The notes: generated from the letters alone by a model not told the origin. A stretch of 64,000 bases of DNA from Rhodobacteraceae bacterium M385 (GCA_025141835.1 CP081102.1:2976001-3040000), one strand, 5' to 3'. Counted from the stretch's first letter, positions 1 to 8,739 are shown. Numbers and translations are program-made.

Positions 1-326
1 ACCCGGGAGAGTGTGCCGGTCACGTTGCCTTTCCCTTAACCCATGAGCCAAGGGTGAAGCGTAGATATCCGCCCGGACCCATTGCACGGATACACGATTG
101 CTCCGCGTTAAGCGTAGAGGTGACGCACTTCAATCGCGTCGGTCCTGATCTCGGCACCGTAAACGTTCCGCTCATCATTGTTATTTCGAGCAACCTATTG
201 ATCTTTGCCCACGCCGCCAAGGCTTACCATGCCGGTTGAAACGACTCTGCGATCCAGTTCGTCCTTCCCACACAGGACCAGTCGGCGCCCATCTGGCTAG
301 ATAGAAGACAAGATTTGTAAGGAGAA
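1..326. other. non-coding stretch downstream of tRNA-Leu
   Basis: No gene is supported in these 326 bases. The short open frames here (the longest a GTG-started frame at 54-239 on the plus strand) show no recognisable motif, signal peptide or convincing ribosome binding site. The base composition looks somewhat less GC-rich than the surrounding genes. The stretch may be the downstream flank of the tRNA gene or a decayed sequence. Confidence 0.4.
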
Positions 327-413
327 TGGTGCGCTCGGCGAGACTCGAACTCGCACGGGTGTTACCCCACAGCGACCTCAACGCTGCGCGTCTACCAATT
401 CCGCCACGAGCGC
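327..413 (-). tRNA. tRNA-Leu (anticodon GAG)
   Basis: On the minus strand this 87-nt segment folds as a class II tRNA. The 7-bp acceptor stem is GCGCTCG/CGAGCGC, followed by discriminator A and an encoded CCA at 327-329. The D-loop region contains GGAATTGGTAGACGCGC, typical of bacterial tRNA-Leu. The anticodon stem CAGCG/CGCTG encloses the loop TTGAGGT, so the anticodon is GAG, reading CUC/CUU codons. A long variable arm and a T-arm with GTTCGAGTC follow. A good promoter lies just upstream. Confidence 0.95.
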
Positions 414-434
414 ACGTGATCAGGTAGTGCGCGG

Positions 435-463
435 TCTGTAGCCGCTCGGAAAGGCGATGTGAA
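435..463 (-). promoter_or_regulatory. sigma70-type promoter of tRNA-Leu
   Basis: Read on the minus strand, TTCACA (458-463) is separated by exactly 17 bases from TACAGA (435-440). These match the -35 (5 of 6) and -10 (4 of 6) consensus. The expected start of transcription would lie roughly 15 bases before the mature tRNA-Leu 5' end at 413. Confidence 0.55.
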
Positions 464-530
464 GGGGGTCCGAGGCCTCTTGTTCGGTTTTTTCGTCACA
501 GAATGGGTCTTCAGGCCGTCCAACGTGAAA

Positions 531-554
531 CGGCGGGCCCGGATGGACCCGCCG
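531..554 (-). terminator. hairpin terminator after the 581-2050 gene
   Basis: A 10-bp GC-rich stem (CGGCGGGCCC at 531-540 pairing with GGACCCGCCG at 545-554, one G-U pair) with a 4-base loop lies about 27 bases past the stop codon of the minus-strand gene. Only a short T run follows on the minus strand, so it is a weak intrinsic terminator by sequence. Confidence 0.6.
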
Positions 555-580
555 CTTCTGGTATCAATCGGGTCGCAGAC

Positions 581-2050
581 CTATTGATTGACTTGGAACG
601 TCGGCAGCACGTTCTGCGGCGCAACAACGATCTCGGGCTCTACGCTGACCGGGTTCGGCACTTGAACGGGGGCTACGTTGAACGTCGGCACCTGAATGAC
701 GCTGGCGGCGGGAACCGGCACGGGCTGACCGCCCAAAGTCATCGCAACAGCCTGACGGATCAGGGGCAAGCGGCCTGCATCGGTTGGGCTGAACACGGCA
801 GGGGCGCCCGCCTCAACCGCGCTGAGGGACACGTCGAACCATTCCTGAGCGGCCGCATCATTTGCCGCCATGCCAAAACCTTCGCGCAGGTGGTGGCCGA
901 TCAGCTCTCCGTAGGCGGGCTCACCAGAGGCGACAAGGATCAGGGCCGATCCCATGGCCATATCCATGTCATCGGCGCCATAGCCGACTCCAAGGCACAC
1001 ACGGGCGGTGCCTGCCAGTTCGGCCTGCGGAATGCCCGTGGTGTAGGCAAACCCTTGCGCCGAGCCCATGGCTTCCAACGGGGTCAGGGTGCTGAGTTGC
1101 GCCGTCTGCGCCGCAACGGCGGCGGAGAAGCCTTCACATTGCGCGGTGATGTCGGCGTAGCTGAGGCCGGTGATGGCTTGGGTCAGGTCGTGACCTTGGT
1201 TAACCGCGCTGGCACGCGCCGTGCAGAACTGCTCGGACAGGGCGAAGCTGGGATTGGACAGGTTGCCGAGGGTCATCATCCCGCCGTTTGCTTGACCCTG
1301 AAGGGCCACGGCATCACACCGCGACGACAGGACGGGCGTGGCCGAGGCATTGGCGAACAGGTTCGGAACCGGGCCACCAGCGGGTGCGGCAACGGTCGTG
1401 ACCGGGGTATTGGTGCCGGGGGCGGGCACAATCGTGGTGGTTGCGGGGTTCACGATAACGGTGGTGCCACCGGCGACCGGGGGGGCTGTGGTGGTTGCAG
1501 GCGTGATGTTACCCGCCAGAACCTGCGCATAGGCCCCTAGCAGAGGTTGACCTTGCAGGCCGGTCTGAGTGGCGCCGCCATTGGTCGCCCATTGGTAGGC
1601 GTTGATCAGGTGCAGCGCCTGAGGTTCGGGGAAAGAGCGACCGTTAACGGGGTAGCCTTGGAACGCCTGATAACGCTCGACCGCGCCGCGGGTTGCGGGG
1701 CCAACTTGGCCATCAACAAAGCCCGCATCGAAGCCAAAGTAGTTCAGGGCCGTCTGGACCTGACGCCCGGCTTCCGTCGCGGGGATCGCGGGGCGTACAG
1801 GGCGCGGACGATGGGGTTGCGCGGGCTGCGAGGGTTGCGCCGTGGGCGGCGTGCCCTGGGGCTGAGGGCGCGGTTGAATTACACGGGTACGAGGTTGCGA
1901 GGCTGCGCCAATGGCGACGCCAATCGCGCCCCCCAAAAGCAGGCCACCAATCACGTCACGGGCGTCTTGCGCCTGTGCGGGGGCCGAAGCGATAGGTGTC
2001 AGGGCGATGGCAGCGACAAGCGAGGATGTCATTAAATACTTAGCAAACAT
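581..2050 (-). CDS. secreted protein with peptidoglycan-binding-like domain
   Basis: A 489-residue protein of unknown exact role. The start at 2050 is chosen because GGAGA sits 7 bases before ATG-TTT-GCT; an in-frame start 7 codons upstream lacks this. The N-terminus is a signal peptide ending in a run like PAQAQ. A glycine-rich hydrophobic stretch (about 34-52) resembling a Gly-zipper follows, then a Pro/Gln-rich linker. Residues about 97-155 fit a peptidoglycan-binding type 1 repeat (VQTALNYFGFDAG, VDGQVGPATRGAVERYQ). The remainder is Ala/Thr-rich with scattered cysteines and no recognised catalytic motif. Inference: a periplasmic or envelope-associated protein that contacts the cell wall. 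It stands alone, followed by a hairpin and the tRNA-Leu gene. Confidence 0.8.
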   Translation of the reverse strand: MFAKYLMTSSLVAAIALTPIASAPAQAQDARDVIGGLLLGGAIGVAIGAASQPRTRVIQPRPQPQGTPPTAQPSQPAQPHRPRPVRPAIPATEAGRQVQTALNYFGFDAGFVDGQVGPATRGAVERYQAFQGYPVNGRSFPEPQALHLINAYQWATNGGATQTGLQGQPLLGAYAQVLAGNITPATTTAPPVAGGTTVIVNPATTTIVPAPGTNTPVTTVAAPAGGPVPNLFANASATPVLSSRCDAVALQGQANGGMMTLGNLSNPSFALSEQFCTARASAVNQGHDLTQAITGLSYADITAQCEGFSAAVAAQTAQLSTLTPLEAMGSAQGFAYTTGIPQAELAGTARVCLGVGYGADDMDMAMGSALILVASGEPAYGELIGHHLREGFGMAANDAAAQEWFDVSLSAVEAGAPAVFSPTDAGRLPLIRQAVAMTLGGQPVPVPAASVIQVPTFNVAPVQVPNPVSVEPEIVVAPQNVLPTFQVNQ

Positions 2051-2163
2051 AAATAAATTCTCCGCAGACAAGAAGGGGCAGTCTCTCTGGCAATGACACT
2101 AGCAGACGATCTGCCGATTCTCTTAGGCAGGATTCCCCTACCCCTCCCCTGGCCTTGTCCGCC

Positions 2164-2676
2164 TTAGCCCGCTGCCGCCGTGCTTACTGCCCCCCAACGG
2201 CGGGTCACAAAAATCCAAAGATTGATCGTTACCACCAGCCCTGCCACGGCCCCGATGAACCACAGGCCCATGTCCGGAGTGTCGCCAAACACCACTTGGT
2301 TCATCCGCCGCCCCGGCAGGAAGTTGAGCGTTCCGGCCACCAGAAGGCCGTACCAATAGAGGTTACGAAATGCGGCGCGATGCGCCCGAATGCGCCCTGC
2401 CACGGCAAAGCGTATCCCGGACCAAAGCGTCCAAAGCGTCAGAACCGACAACAGGTGAATGGGGCTGAACGGGCCGATCAGGGCGTATTCGCGTATCCAG
2501 AACGACGACAATGCCACCGCCGCCATGGCCAGTGTCCAGATGTAGCCGGTAACTTTGTGGAGCCGATCCCGCTTGCGGCGCAACACAACGAAGGCGCCCA
2601 GGAAAATTGAAACCAACGCGCAAGAGACGTGTATTTGAAGGTAGAGGGGCATGTAGAGAAGCGGGGTCAGGGTCAT
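2164..2676 (-). CDS. DUF2306-type integral membrane protein
   Basis: 170 residues, with the start at 2676 supported by GGAGCT 6 bases upstream. It has about four hydrophobic helices. The first contains HVSCALVSIFLGAFVVLRR, followed by an HKVTGYIW motif, and the layout resembles the DUF2306 family of small membrane proteins of unknown function. Conserved-looking histidines in the first third could bind a metal or haem, but this is inference. The gene is divergent from a LytTR-type regulator with its own membrane domain; the 101 bases between them must hold both promoters. The pairing suggests a functional link, possibly membrane sensing, but nothing in the sequence proves it. Confidence 0.75.
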   Translation of the reverse strand: MTLTPLLYMPLYLQIHVSCALVSIFLGAFVVLRRKRDRLHKVTGYIWTLAMAAVALSSFWIREYALIGPFSPIHLLSVLTLWTLWSGIRFAVAGRIRAHRAAFRNLYWYGLLVAGTLNFLPGRRMNQVVFGDTPDMGLWFIGAVAGLVVTINLWIFVTRRWGAVSTAAAG

Positions 2677-2777
2677 GGAAAGCTCCGTGGATTGGCATCT
2701 GCGTTTCGATTGCGTATCTAAACTCATGCCGGAAGACGCCGAGCCAGCGCGCCTTCGCCAACCGTAGGACAGGCTTC

Positions 2778-3554
2778 GTGAACGACAGCCCATCGCAATT
2801 CGCGCTTCGCCAATGGTGGGCGCAGTTTTCCGCCCCCGCGACGCTGCTGATCCTTTGTGCCGTTGCCGGGTTGCTGGCGATCTTGGGGCCGTTCGAGACC
2901 GGCACCTATTTGGCGCTCGCCCCACGTTTCGCCTATTGGTTGGTGATGGCGGCCACGACTTATTCGGTCGGGCTTTTGGTGAACTCGTATCTACAACAGG
3001 CCCTGCCCACAGCGTGGCCTTTGCCTCTCAAAGTGGCGATTGCCGGTGTGGCAACGGGGCTGGCGATTACGCCGCTGGTTGTCGCGCTTAACCTTGTGAC
3101 CTTTGGCATCGTGCCCTCGGGTGCGGAGTTGCCCGGGTTGCTCCTGCAATTCTTCGCCATCGCACTCATCATTTCGGTCATTTTTCATGCCATCGACCGC
3201 TCATTACCCCAGCCTGAGCAAGCCTCGGAGGCCCGCCTACCCGCGCTGCTTGACCGACTGCCCTTGGACAAACGCGGCCCGCTGGTCGCGCTTTCGTCCG
3301 AGGATCATTATACCCGCATCCGCACGACGCGCGGTGAGGACCTTGTTCTGATCCGCTTGTCGGACGCGATCCGCGAGGCAGAGCCGACCTCAGGCCTGCG
3401 GGTTCATCGCTCTCACTGGGTGGCGCTGGCGCAGGTGCAAAGCGCGCGCCGTGACGGGGATCGGGCCGTCTTGCAGGTCACGGGTGGGGGTGACATTCCG
3501 GTCAGCCGCACCAATATCGCCGCGATAAAAGATGCGGGCCTTCTGCCCCAATAA
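2778..3554 (+). CDS. membrane-anchored LytTR-type transcriptional regulator
   Basis: 258 residues. The GTG at 2778 is preferred because the protein homology-like part begins there and AGGACAGG precedes it; the open frame extends further upstream but that part looks non-coding. Residues about 15-140 form four hydrophobic helices. After a short linker, the C-terminal 100 residues fit a LytTR DNA-binding domain (EDHYTRIRTTRGEDLVLIRLSDAI, then HRSHWVAL, ending in a VSRTN-type segment). LytTR proteins bind paired direct repeats and usually control envelope, virulence or bacteriocin genes. There is no receiver domain, so input probably comes through the membrane part. It is divergent from the DUF2306 protein and ends 13 bases before lipB. 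Confidence 0.88.
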   Translation: MNDSPSQFALRQWWAQFSAPATLLILCAVAGLLAILGPFETGTYLALAPRFAYWLVMAATTYSVGLLVNSYLQQALPTAWPLPLKVAIAGVATGLAITPLVVALNLVTFGIVPSGAELPGLLLQFFAIALIISVIFHAIDRSLPQPEQASEARLPALLDRLPLDKRGPLVALSSEDHYTRIRTTRGEDLVLIRLSDAIREAEPTSGLRVHRSHWVALAQVQSARRDGDRAVLQVTGGGDIPVSRTNIAAIKDAGLLPQ

Positions 3555-3567
3555 CGAAAGCGCCCCC

Positions 3568-4218
3568 ATGGTCGAATGGATCACCTCGGACAAGCCCGTG
3601 CCCTACCCTCTTGCGGTGGAGCGAATGGAGGCCCGCGCCAACGCCATTGCCCGTGGCGAGGCCGGAGAGGCGATTTGGCTGCTGGAACACCCACCCCTTT
3701 ATACCGCCGGAACGTCGGCCAATATCGACGACCTGAAAGAGCCTGACAGGTTCCCGGTTTTCGACACCAGACGCGGCGGGCAATACACCTACCACGGCCC
3801 CGGCCAGCGCGTGGCCTATGTGATGCTGGACCTCAACACACGGGGCCGAGATGTGCGGGTCTTTGTGGAGAAGCTCGAGGCATGGGTGATCGCGGCACTG
3901 GACGAGTTCAACGTCCGTGGCGAAATCCGGCAAGGCCGCGTCGGCGTCTGGGTGGAGCGGCCCGAGAAACCGGCCCTGCCCGATGGCACCCCGCGCGAAG
4001 ACAAAATCGCCGCTATCGGCGTAAAGATGCGCCGATGGGTCAGCTTTCACGGAATTTCGATCAATGTGGAACCGGACCTGAGCCATTTCGACGGCATCGT
4101 GCCCTGCGGCATCCAAGGGCACGGTGTCACCAGCTTGGTGGATCTGGGGCTTCCGGTCACGATCACTGATCTGGATGTGGCTTTGAAGCGGCAGTTTACC
4201 CGCGTGTTCCAAGGGTAA
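3568..4218 (+). CDS. lipB: octanoyl-[acyl-carrier-protein]:protein octanoyltransferase
   Basis: 216 residues. LipB moves octanoyl groups from acyl carrier protein to lipoyl domains of 2-oxoacid dehydrogenases, the first step of lipoate assembly in the cytoplasm. Family signatures are clear: LLEHPPLYTAGTSA, then RRGGQYTYHGPGQ, the KIAAIGVKMRRWVSFHGISINV block with the catalytic lysine, and GIVPCGI with the nucleophilic cysteine. The length is normal for the family. The ATG at 3568 (MVEWITSDK) is preferred over a start 12 codons upstream that overlaps the LytTR gene. It appears to be a single gene, with the ExoD-type gene 50 bases downstream. Confidence 0.96.
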   Translation: MVEWITSDKPVPYPLAVERMEARANAIARGEAGEAIWLLEHPPLYTAGTSANIDDLKEPDRFPVFDTRRGGQYTYHGPGQRVAYVMLDLNTRGRDVRVFVEKLEAWVIAALDEFNVRGEIRQGRVGVWVERPEKPALPDGTPREDKIAAIGVKMRRWVSFHGISINVEPDLSHFDGIVPCGIQGHGVTSLVDLGLPVTITDLDVALKRQFTRVFQG

Positions 4219-4267
4219 AACCACGGGCGGCGGGGAACCCTCTTTGCGGTTCGGGTGTTGCCCTCCC

Positions 4268-4888
4268 ATGACATTGGAAACCAGCAGTAACGTCGCGGGC
4301 TCTGACACCAAGCCAAAGCCCGCCCTATCCGACCTTACGGATGACATGGCCCGTGCGGCCAAGCAAAATGACGGCAAGGTCGACAAAATTGTGGATCAAG
4401 CGGGGGCCAATGGCTTGTTGCCGATCATGACCTTCATGGGGTTGCTCTTGGTATCGCCGCTGTCGGGTATTCCGCTGTTTTCGACTACCGTTGGTGTAAT
4501 GATCGCCCTTTGCGCCGTTCAGGCAGCGATGGGAAGGGACAGGCTTTGGCTGCCCGAGTTCTTGCGCCGACAACGGCTGGACCCCAGCCGAATTGAAAAG
4601 GCGTTGGACCGCATCCACAGCGCCGCAGAATGGCTGGAGGCCCGCGCCACCTCTCGTATGGAATGGCTCAGCACGCCGCCCGCGCGCACAGCGTTTCTAA
4701 GCGTTGCGGCGGCCTATGGTGTCTTCATGCCGATCATGGAGTTGATCCCCTTCACCTCCTCCCTTCTGGGGGCGGCAGTCGTGATGATCGGACTTGGCCT
4801 GTTGCTGCGCGATGGGGTGTTATTGCTGATTTCTGTCCTTCCGACGTTGATCGCGGCTGGGGTTATTTTTCGCCTCCTGCTGGGGTAA
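4268..4888 (+). CDS. ExoD-family membrane protein
   Basis: 206 residues. The protein matches the ExoD family first described in rhizobial exopolysaccharide synthesis. After a polar N-terminus come hydrophobic segments (LPIMTFMGLLLVSPLSGIPLFS, then the conserved-type ALCAVQAAMGRDRLWLPEFL), then FMPIMELIPFTSS and two further helices. The biochemical role of the family is not settled. The start is uncertain: ATG at 4268 has no obvious ribosome binding site, while a TTG at 4244 is 8 codons upstream behind GGGGA. Downstream lies the long leader of ctaD. Confidence 0.85.
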   Translation: MTLETSSNVAGSDTKPKPALSDLTDDMARAAKQNDGKVDKIVDQAGANGLLPIMTFMGLLLVSPLSGIPLFSTTVGVMIALCAVQAAMGRDRLWLPEFLRRQRLDPSRIEKALDRIHSAAEWLEARATSRMEWLSTPPARTAFLSVAAAYGVFMPIMELIPFTSSLLGAAVVMIGLGLLLRDGVLLLISVLPTLIAAGVIFRLLLG

Positions 4889-4977
4889 CGGTGCGCTCGG
4901 TGGTGGACCCAAGAACGTAAGCTCTGTGCGATATCACCAAGACCTGCGCCAAAATTACCCACCACAAAGATCACATG

Positions 4978-4995
4978 AACGCGAGATGTCGCGTT
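4978..4995. promoter_or_regulatory. perfect inverted repeat upstream of ctaD
   Basis: AACGCGA and TCGCGTT form a perfect 7-bp inverted repeat around the 4-base centre GATG, about 120 bases before the ctaD start in the 224-base gap after the ExoD-type gene. It could be an operator for a dimeric regulator or a small RNA hairpin. It does not match an FNR box. Function is inferred from position only. Confidence 0.35.
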
Positions 4996-5112
4996 GATCC
5001 GGGGGCGGTGGCGCACTAAACCCTCTGACAATAGACTCGAATAGCGCCGCCCTCAGGGGCGTTCGCTTCGTGTACCCACACCGCGACCCAAGACGCGAAG
5101 CAGGAGACGACC

Positions 5113-6777
5113 ATGGCAGACGCCACCCATACCGGGCACGAGCATCACGACGATCGGGGGTTCTTCACCCGGTGGTTCATGTCGACCAACCACAAAGATA
5201 TCGGTATCCTTTATCTGTTCACCGCAGGCCTCGTGGGCCTGATTTCGGTGGCTTTCACCGTTTACATGCGGATGGAGCTGATGAACCCCGGCGTCCAGCT
5301 GATGTGCCAAGAGGGCGCACGACTGATCGCTGATGCGACGCAGGAATGCTCGCCCAACGGGCAGATGTGGAACGTATTGATTACGGGCCACGGCGTTCTG
5401 ATGATGTTCTTCGTGGTTATTCCCGCCCTTTTCGGCGGCTTTGGCAACTACTTCATGCCGCTGATGATCGGTGCGCCGGACATGGCGTTCCCGCGTTTGA
5501 ACAACCTGTCTTACTGGATGTATGTGGCCGGTACCGGCCTTGCGTTCTGCTCTGTCACGATTGATGGCGGCGCGGGTCCGGGTTGGACATTCTATCCGCC
5601 AATCTCGGCGCAAGGTGTTGAAACATCCCGTGCCGTGGACTTCGCGATCTTCGCGGTTCACGTCTCGGGTGCCTCGTCGATCCTGGGTTCGATCAACTTC
5701 ATCACCACGTTCCTGAACATGCGTGCCCCCGGCATGACGCTGCACAAAGTGCCGCTGTTTGCTTGGTCCGTGTTTGTCACCGCTTGGTTGCTTCTTCTGT
5801 CCCTGCCTGTTCTGGCCGGCGCAATCACCATGCTTCTGACGGACCGTAACTTCGGCACCACCTTCTTCGATCCCGCCGGTGGCGGTGACCCGATCTTGTT
5901 CCAGCACATCTTCTGGTTCTTCGGTCACCCTGAAGTTTACATCGTGATCCTGCCCGCGTTTGGCGTGATCTCTCACATCGTTTCGACCTTCTCCAAGAAG
6001 CCTATCTTTGGCTACCTGCCGATGGTCTATGCGCTGGTCGCCATCGGTGGCTTGGGCTTCGTTGTGTGGGCGCACCACATGTACACCGTTGGTATGACAC
6101 TGACCCAGCAAGCCTACTTCATGGTCGCAACCATGGTGATCGCGGTGCCCACGGGCATCAAGATCTTTTCGTGGATCGCAACCATGTGGATGGGCTCCAT
6201 CACCTTCAAGGCACCGATGATGTTCGCCTTGGGCTTCATCTTCCTCTTCACCCTTGGCGGCACGACAGGCATCATCCTGTCCCAAGCCGGTGTGGACCGT
6301 GCCTATCACGACACCTACTACGTTGTAGCGCACTTCCACTACGTGATGAGCCTTGGTGCCGTATTCGGGATTTTTGCCGCCGTCTACTACTGGATCGGCA
6401 AGATGTCGGGTCGCCAATATCCTGAATGGGCAGGTCAGCTGCACTTCTGGGTGTTCTTCATCGGCACCAACCTGACATTCTTCCCTCAGCACTTCCTGGG
6501 CCGTCAGGGCATGCCGCGTCGCTACATCGACTATCCTGACGCCTTCGCGCTTTGGAACTACGTGTCATCGATCGGTGCGTTCATCTCCTTCGCGTCGTTC
6601 CTCTTCTTCATCGGCATCGTGTTCTACACGCTTCGCGCCGGTAAGAAGGTGGTTGAGCCCGCCTACTGGGGTGAGCACGCGGACACGCTGGAGTGGACTC
6701 TGCCCAACCCACCCCCAGAGCACACGTTCGAGACGCTGCCCACGCGCGACATGTGGGACAGACAGCCAGACCACTGA
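5113..6777 (+). CDS. ctaD: cytochrome c oxidase subunit I (aa3 type)
   Basis: 554 residues, normal for subunit I. It is the catalytic membrane subunit of the terminal oxidase that reduces oxygen to water and pumps protons. The low-spin haem and CuB ligands are visible: HGVLMMFF near the N-terminus, WFFGHPEVYI with the His-Tyr crosslink pair, HHMYTVG, and VVAHFHYVMS with two haem-ligating histidines. The start has an ideal AGGAG 7 bases before ATG. As in Rhodobacter and Paracoccus relatives, it lies apart from the coxB/ctaC genes, which are not in this window. A strong terminator follows. Confidence 0.99.
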   Translation: MADATHTGHEHHDDRGFFTRWFMSTNHKDIGILYLFTAGLVGLISVAFTVYMRMELMNPGVQLMCQEGARLIADATQECSPNGQMWNVLITGHGVLMMFFVVIPALFGGFGNYFMPLMIGAPDMAFPRLNNLSYWMYVAGTGLAFCSVTIDGGAGPGWTFYPPISAQGVETSRAVDFAIFAVHVSGASSILGSINFITTFLNMRAPGMTLHKVPLFAWSVFVTAWLLLLSLPVLAGAITMLLTDRNFGTTFFDPAGGGDPILFQHIFWFFGHPEVYIVILPAFGVISHIVSTFSKKPIFGYLPMVYALVAIGGLGFVVWAHHMYTVGMTLTQQAYFMVATMVIAVPTGIKIFSWIATMWMGSITFKAPMMFALGFIFLFTLGGTTGIILSQAGVDRAYHDTYYVVAHFHYVMSLGAVFGIFAAVYYWIGKMSGRQYPEWAGQLHFWVFFIGTNLTFFPQHFLGRQGMPRRYIDYPDAFALWNYVSSIGAFISFASFLFFIGIVFYTLRAGKKVVEPAYWGEHADTLEWTLPNPPPEHTFETLPTRDMWDRQPDH

Positions 6778-6809
6778 GCGCAAACATGCTTACCAAGCCA
6801 ATTTATCAG

Positions 6810-6837
6810 CGGCGTCCCGGATCGGGGCGCCGTTTTT
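6810..6837 (+). terminator. rho-independent terminator of ctaD
   Basis: A 10-bp stem (CGGCGTCCCG with CGGGGCGCCG, one G-U pair) and a 3-base loop are followed directly by five T residues, 33 bases after the ctaD stop codon. Confidence 0.9.
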
Positions 6838-6955
6838 CGTTCCGGCGCTCCCTCTCGCCTTGCGCATGGCGGATAGCCTGTTGCTGCGGCGCTCCGTCCC
6901 TTGTGACGCCTTGCATGCGGCTTATCCTTCTACGCATGCGAACCTGAGATGCCCC

Positions 6956-7462
6956 ATGCCGATCACCCAAGCTGACCCCAACACCGCCGCCCCCCGCGAC
7001 CAAACCCCGCCGCATCTCGCGTTGCGCCTCACGCCTTACAAGTCCCTCACGCCCGAGGGTTTCGTCTGGTTCATCGCCGTGACCGCGACGCTTATCTCCA
7101 TGCCGCTACTGGCGATTATCGGCACGTCGGTGTTTTGGGCGCTGCTGCCTTTCGTGGTCTTGGCGCTCTGGGCGGTATGGACAGCCCTCAAACGGTCATG
7201 GCGGGATATGGACCTGTATGAAGACTTGATGATCTGGGACGACCTGATCCGCGTGGAACGGCATGAGCGTAAACGCCCCCCACGCGAATGGGAGGCGAAC
7301 CCATATTGGGTCCGCGTGCAGATCCATCCCAAAAGCGGCCCCGTACCGGATTACCTGACCCTGAAAGGCGGCCCGAGGGAGATCGAGCTTGGCGCGTTTT
7401 TGACTCCCGCAGAACGGGTCACCTTGAAAGAACAATTGGAAAGAACCCTCGCCGATTTATGA
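6956..7462 (+). CDS. DUF2244-family membrane protein
   Basis: 168 residues. It fits the DUF2244 family: a short polar N-terminus, LRLTPYKSLTPEGFVWFI, two adjacent membrane helices (about residues 35-75), then a soluble C-terminal part with WEANPYWVRVQIHP, YLTLKGGPREIELGAFL and a final ERVTLKEQL helix. The function is unknown; members are frequently found near cytochrome oxidase genes in alphaproteobacteria, which agrees with ctaD lying just upstream. An in-frame extension upstream overlaps the ctaD terminator and is not coding. The start ATG at 6956 has only weak ribosome-binding signals. Confidence 0.85.
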   Translation: MPITQADPNTAAPRDQTPPHLALRLTPYKSLTPEGFVWFIAVTATLISMPLLAIIGTSVFWALLPFVVLALWAVWTALKRSWRDMDLYEDLMIWDDLIRVERHERKRPPREWEANPYWVRVQIHPKSGPVPDYLTLKGGPREIELGAFLTPAERVTLKEQLERTLADL

Positions 7463-7549
7463 AATCGCCCCGATTTTTCAGTTTCGGTGTGCATGATGAT
7501 CCGGCCCGCGCCTAAGTAGAGGCTCGGATTGCTTGAAGAGGTGGCGCTG

Positions 7550-8662
7550 ATGCTTTTGCTCGATATCATCCTGCGCGGGTCCAGCATTGGGTTGATGGGC
7601 TTGCTGGCAGCCCTGCTTTGGCGCGCGCCGATCGGGTGGGAGGGGCGGCTTTCCGTCGTTGCCGTCGCTCTCGCGCAATCGGCGCATCTGCTGCTGACCG
7701 CCGCGATGCCGTTAGAGATGTCGGTGCCCCTGACTGCCACCCTCACCGTGTTCTCCAGCCTCACCCCCAGCGCCGTCACATGGCTGATCGTGACCATCTT
7801 CCTCGACCCGCCGGGCAAGCGCTGGCCTTGGCTTTTGGCCTCTGTGTTCGTGTCCCTTCACTACTACCTCTTCCAAACCGCGCCAGTGCTTGTCGCCAAC
7901 ATCCCCTGCGGCACCAGCGCGGTGATCTTGTTCGCGGCCTTGTTCGGGCTGGCGCTTCTGTCGTCGCGGGATGATCTGGTGGACTGCCGCTGCCAGGCCC
8001 GTCCGGGGTTCGCCGCGGCGATTGCGGGGCTTGGGATCGTGTTGACCGCCACTGAATCCTTCAACTGGCCCGGTCACGACAGCCCTTTGATGGCGTTGCT
8101 GGCGTCGGGCGGCACCTGCGCCATCGTCATCAGCTTCGCTGTCTGGATTTTGCGCCCCGACACCGCCCTTTGGCCCGGCGCATCTTCTGAAACCTCCCAC
8201 ACAGCCGCCACTGCCCCGGCACCAGCCGTCGATGGATTGCTGATTGAGCGCACCAAGGCCGCCATGGCCGCAGGTATTTGGCAGGAGGAAGGTCTGACCA
8301 TCGGCACATTGGCCGCGCGTCTGAGCGTGCCCGAGCATCGCCTGCGCAAAGCGATTAACGCGGGCCTTGGGTATCGGAACTTTTCCAGCTTCATCAATCA
8401 GGCCCGGATTGCCGCCGCCAAGGCACAGCTGTCCGATCCGGAAAAAGCCCATAAGACGGTTCTGGAAATCGCCTATGGCGTGGGGTTCGCCTCTCTCGGG
8501 CCGTTCAACCGGGCGTTTCGCGATGCGACGGGGCAAAGCCCGACCGAGTACCGCAAAGCGATGCTATCGGCCGCCTTGGCCCACGGACCGGTTGAGGCAC
8601 GAAGCGGAAGCAACCGCGCCGATTCTGAAAACCACGCGCCAATTTCCGCAAAACTGAACTGA
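7550..8662 (+). CDS. AraC-type regulator with N-terminal membrane domain
   Basis: 370 residues. The start at 7550 is set by GAAGAGGTG about 7 bases upstream; a TTG 7 codons earlier is possible. Residues 1 to about 205 contain six or seven hydrophobic helices. A linker rich in Ala/Thr/Pro follows, and residues about 230-335 form an AraC-type DNA-binding domain with two helix-turn-helix units (LTIGTLAARLSVPEHRLRKAIN, then VLEIAYGVGFASLGPFNRAFR followed by GQSPTEYR). The helices suggest sensing in or at the inner membrane. Its target is unknown; a tiny secreted-protein gene lies 77 bases downstream on the same strand and is a natural candidate. About 30 residues after the domain are polar and disordered-looking. 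Confidence 0.88.
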   Translation: MLLLDIILRGSSIGLMGLLAALLWRAPIGWEGRLSVVAVALAQSAHLLLTAAMPLEMSVPLTATLTVFSSLTPSAVTWLIVTIFLDPPGKRWPWLLASVFVSLHYYLFQTAPVLVANIPCGTSAVILFAALFGLALLSSRDDLVDCRCQARPGFAAAIAGLGIVLTATESFNWPGHDSPLMALLASGGTCAIVISFAVWILRPDTALWPGASSETSHTAATAPAPAVDGLLIERTKAAMAAGIWQEEGLTIGTLAARLSVPEHRLRKAINAGLGYRNFSSFINQARIAAAKAQLSDPEKAHKTVLEIAYGVGFASLGPFNRAFRDATGQSPTEYRKAMLSAALAHGPVEARSGSNRADSENHAPISAKLN

Positions 8663-8739
8663 TTTCCAAAACCAGAGCGCCCGAGGTCAAACCTCGCCCC
8701 ATCTTCCTTTCATCGTTTCACGAATGACAGGAAAGCCCC

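Noticed and set aside
54..239. A 61-codon open frame next to tRNA-Leu
   Set aside because: A weak GTG start, no motif and no support; treated as non-coding.
327..413. An integration site at the tRNA-Leu gene
   Set aside because: No integrase, no repeat of the tRNA 3' end and no foreign genes are seen within the window.
5053..6492. A 479-codon open frame antisense to ctaD
   Set aside because: Composition and position show it to be a shadow of the highly conserved oxidase gene.
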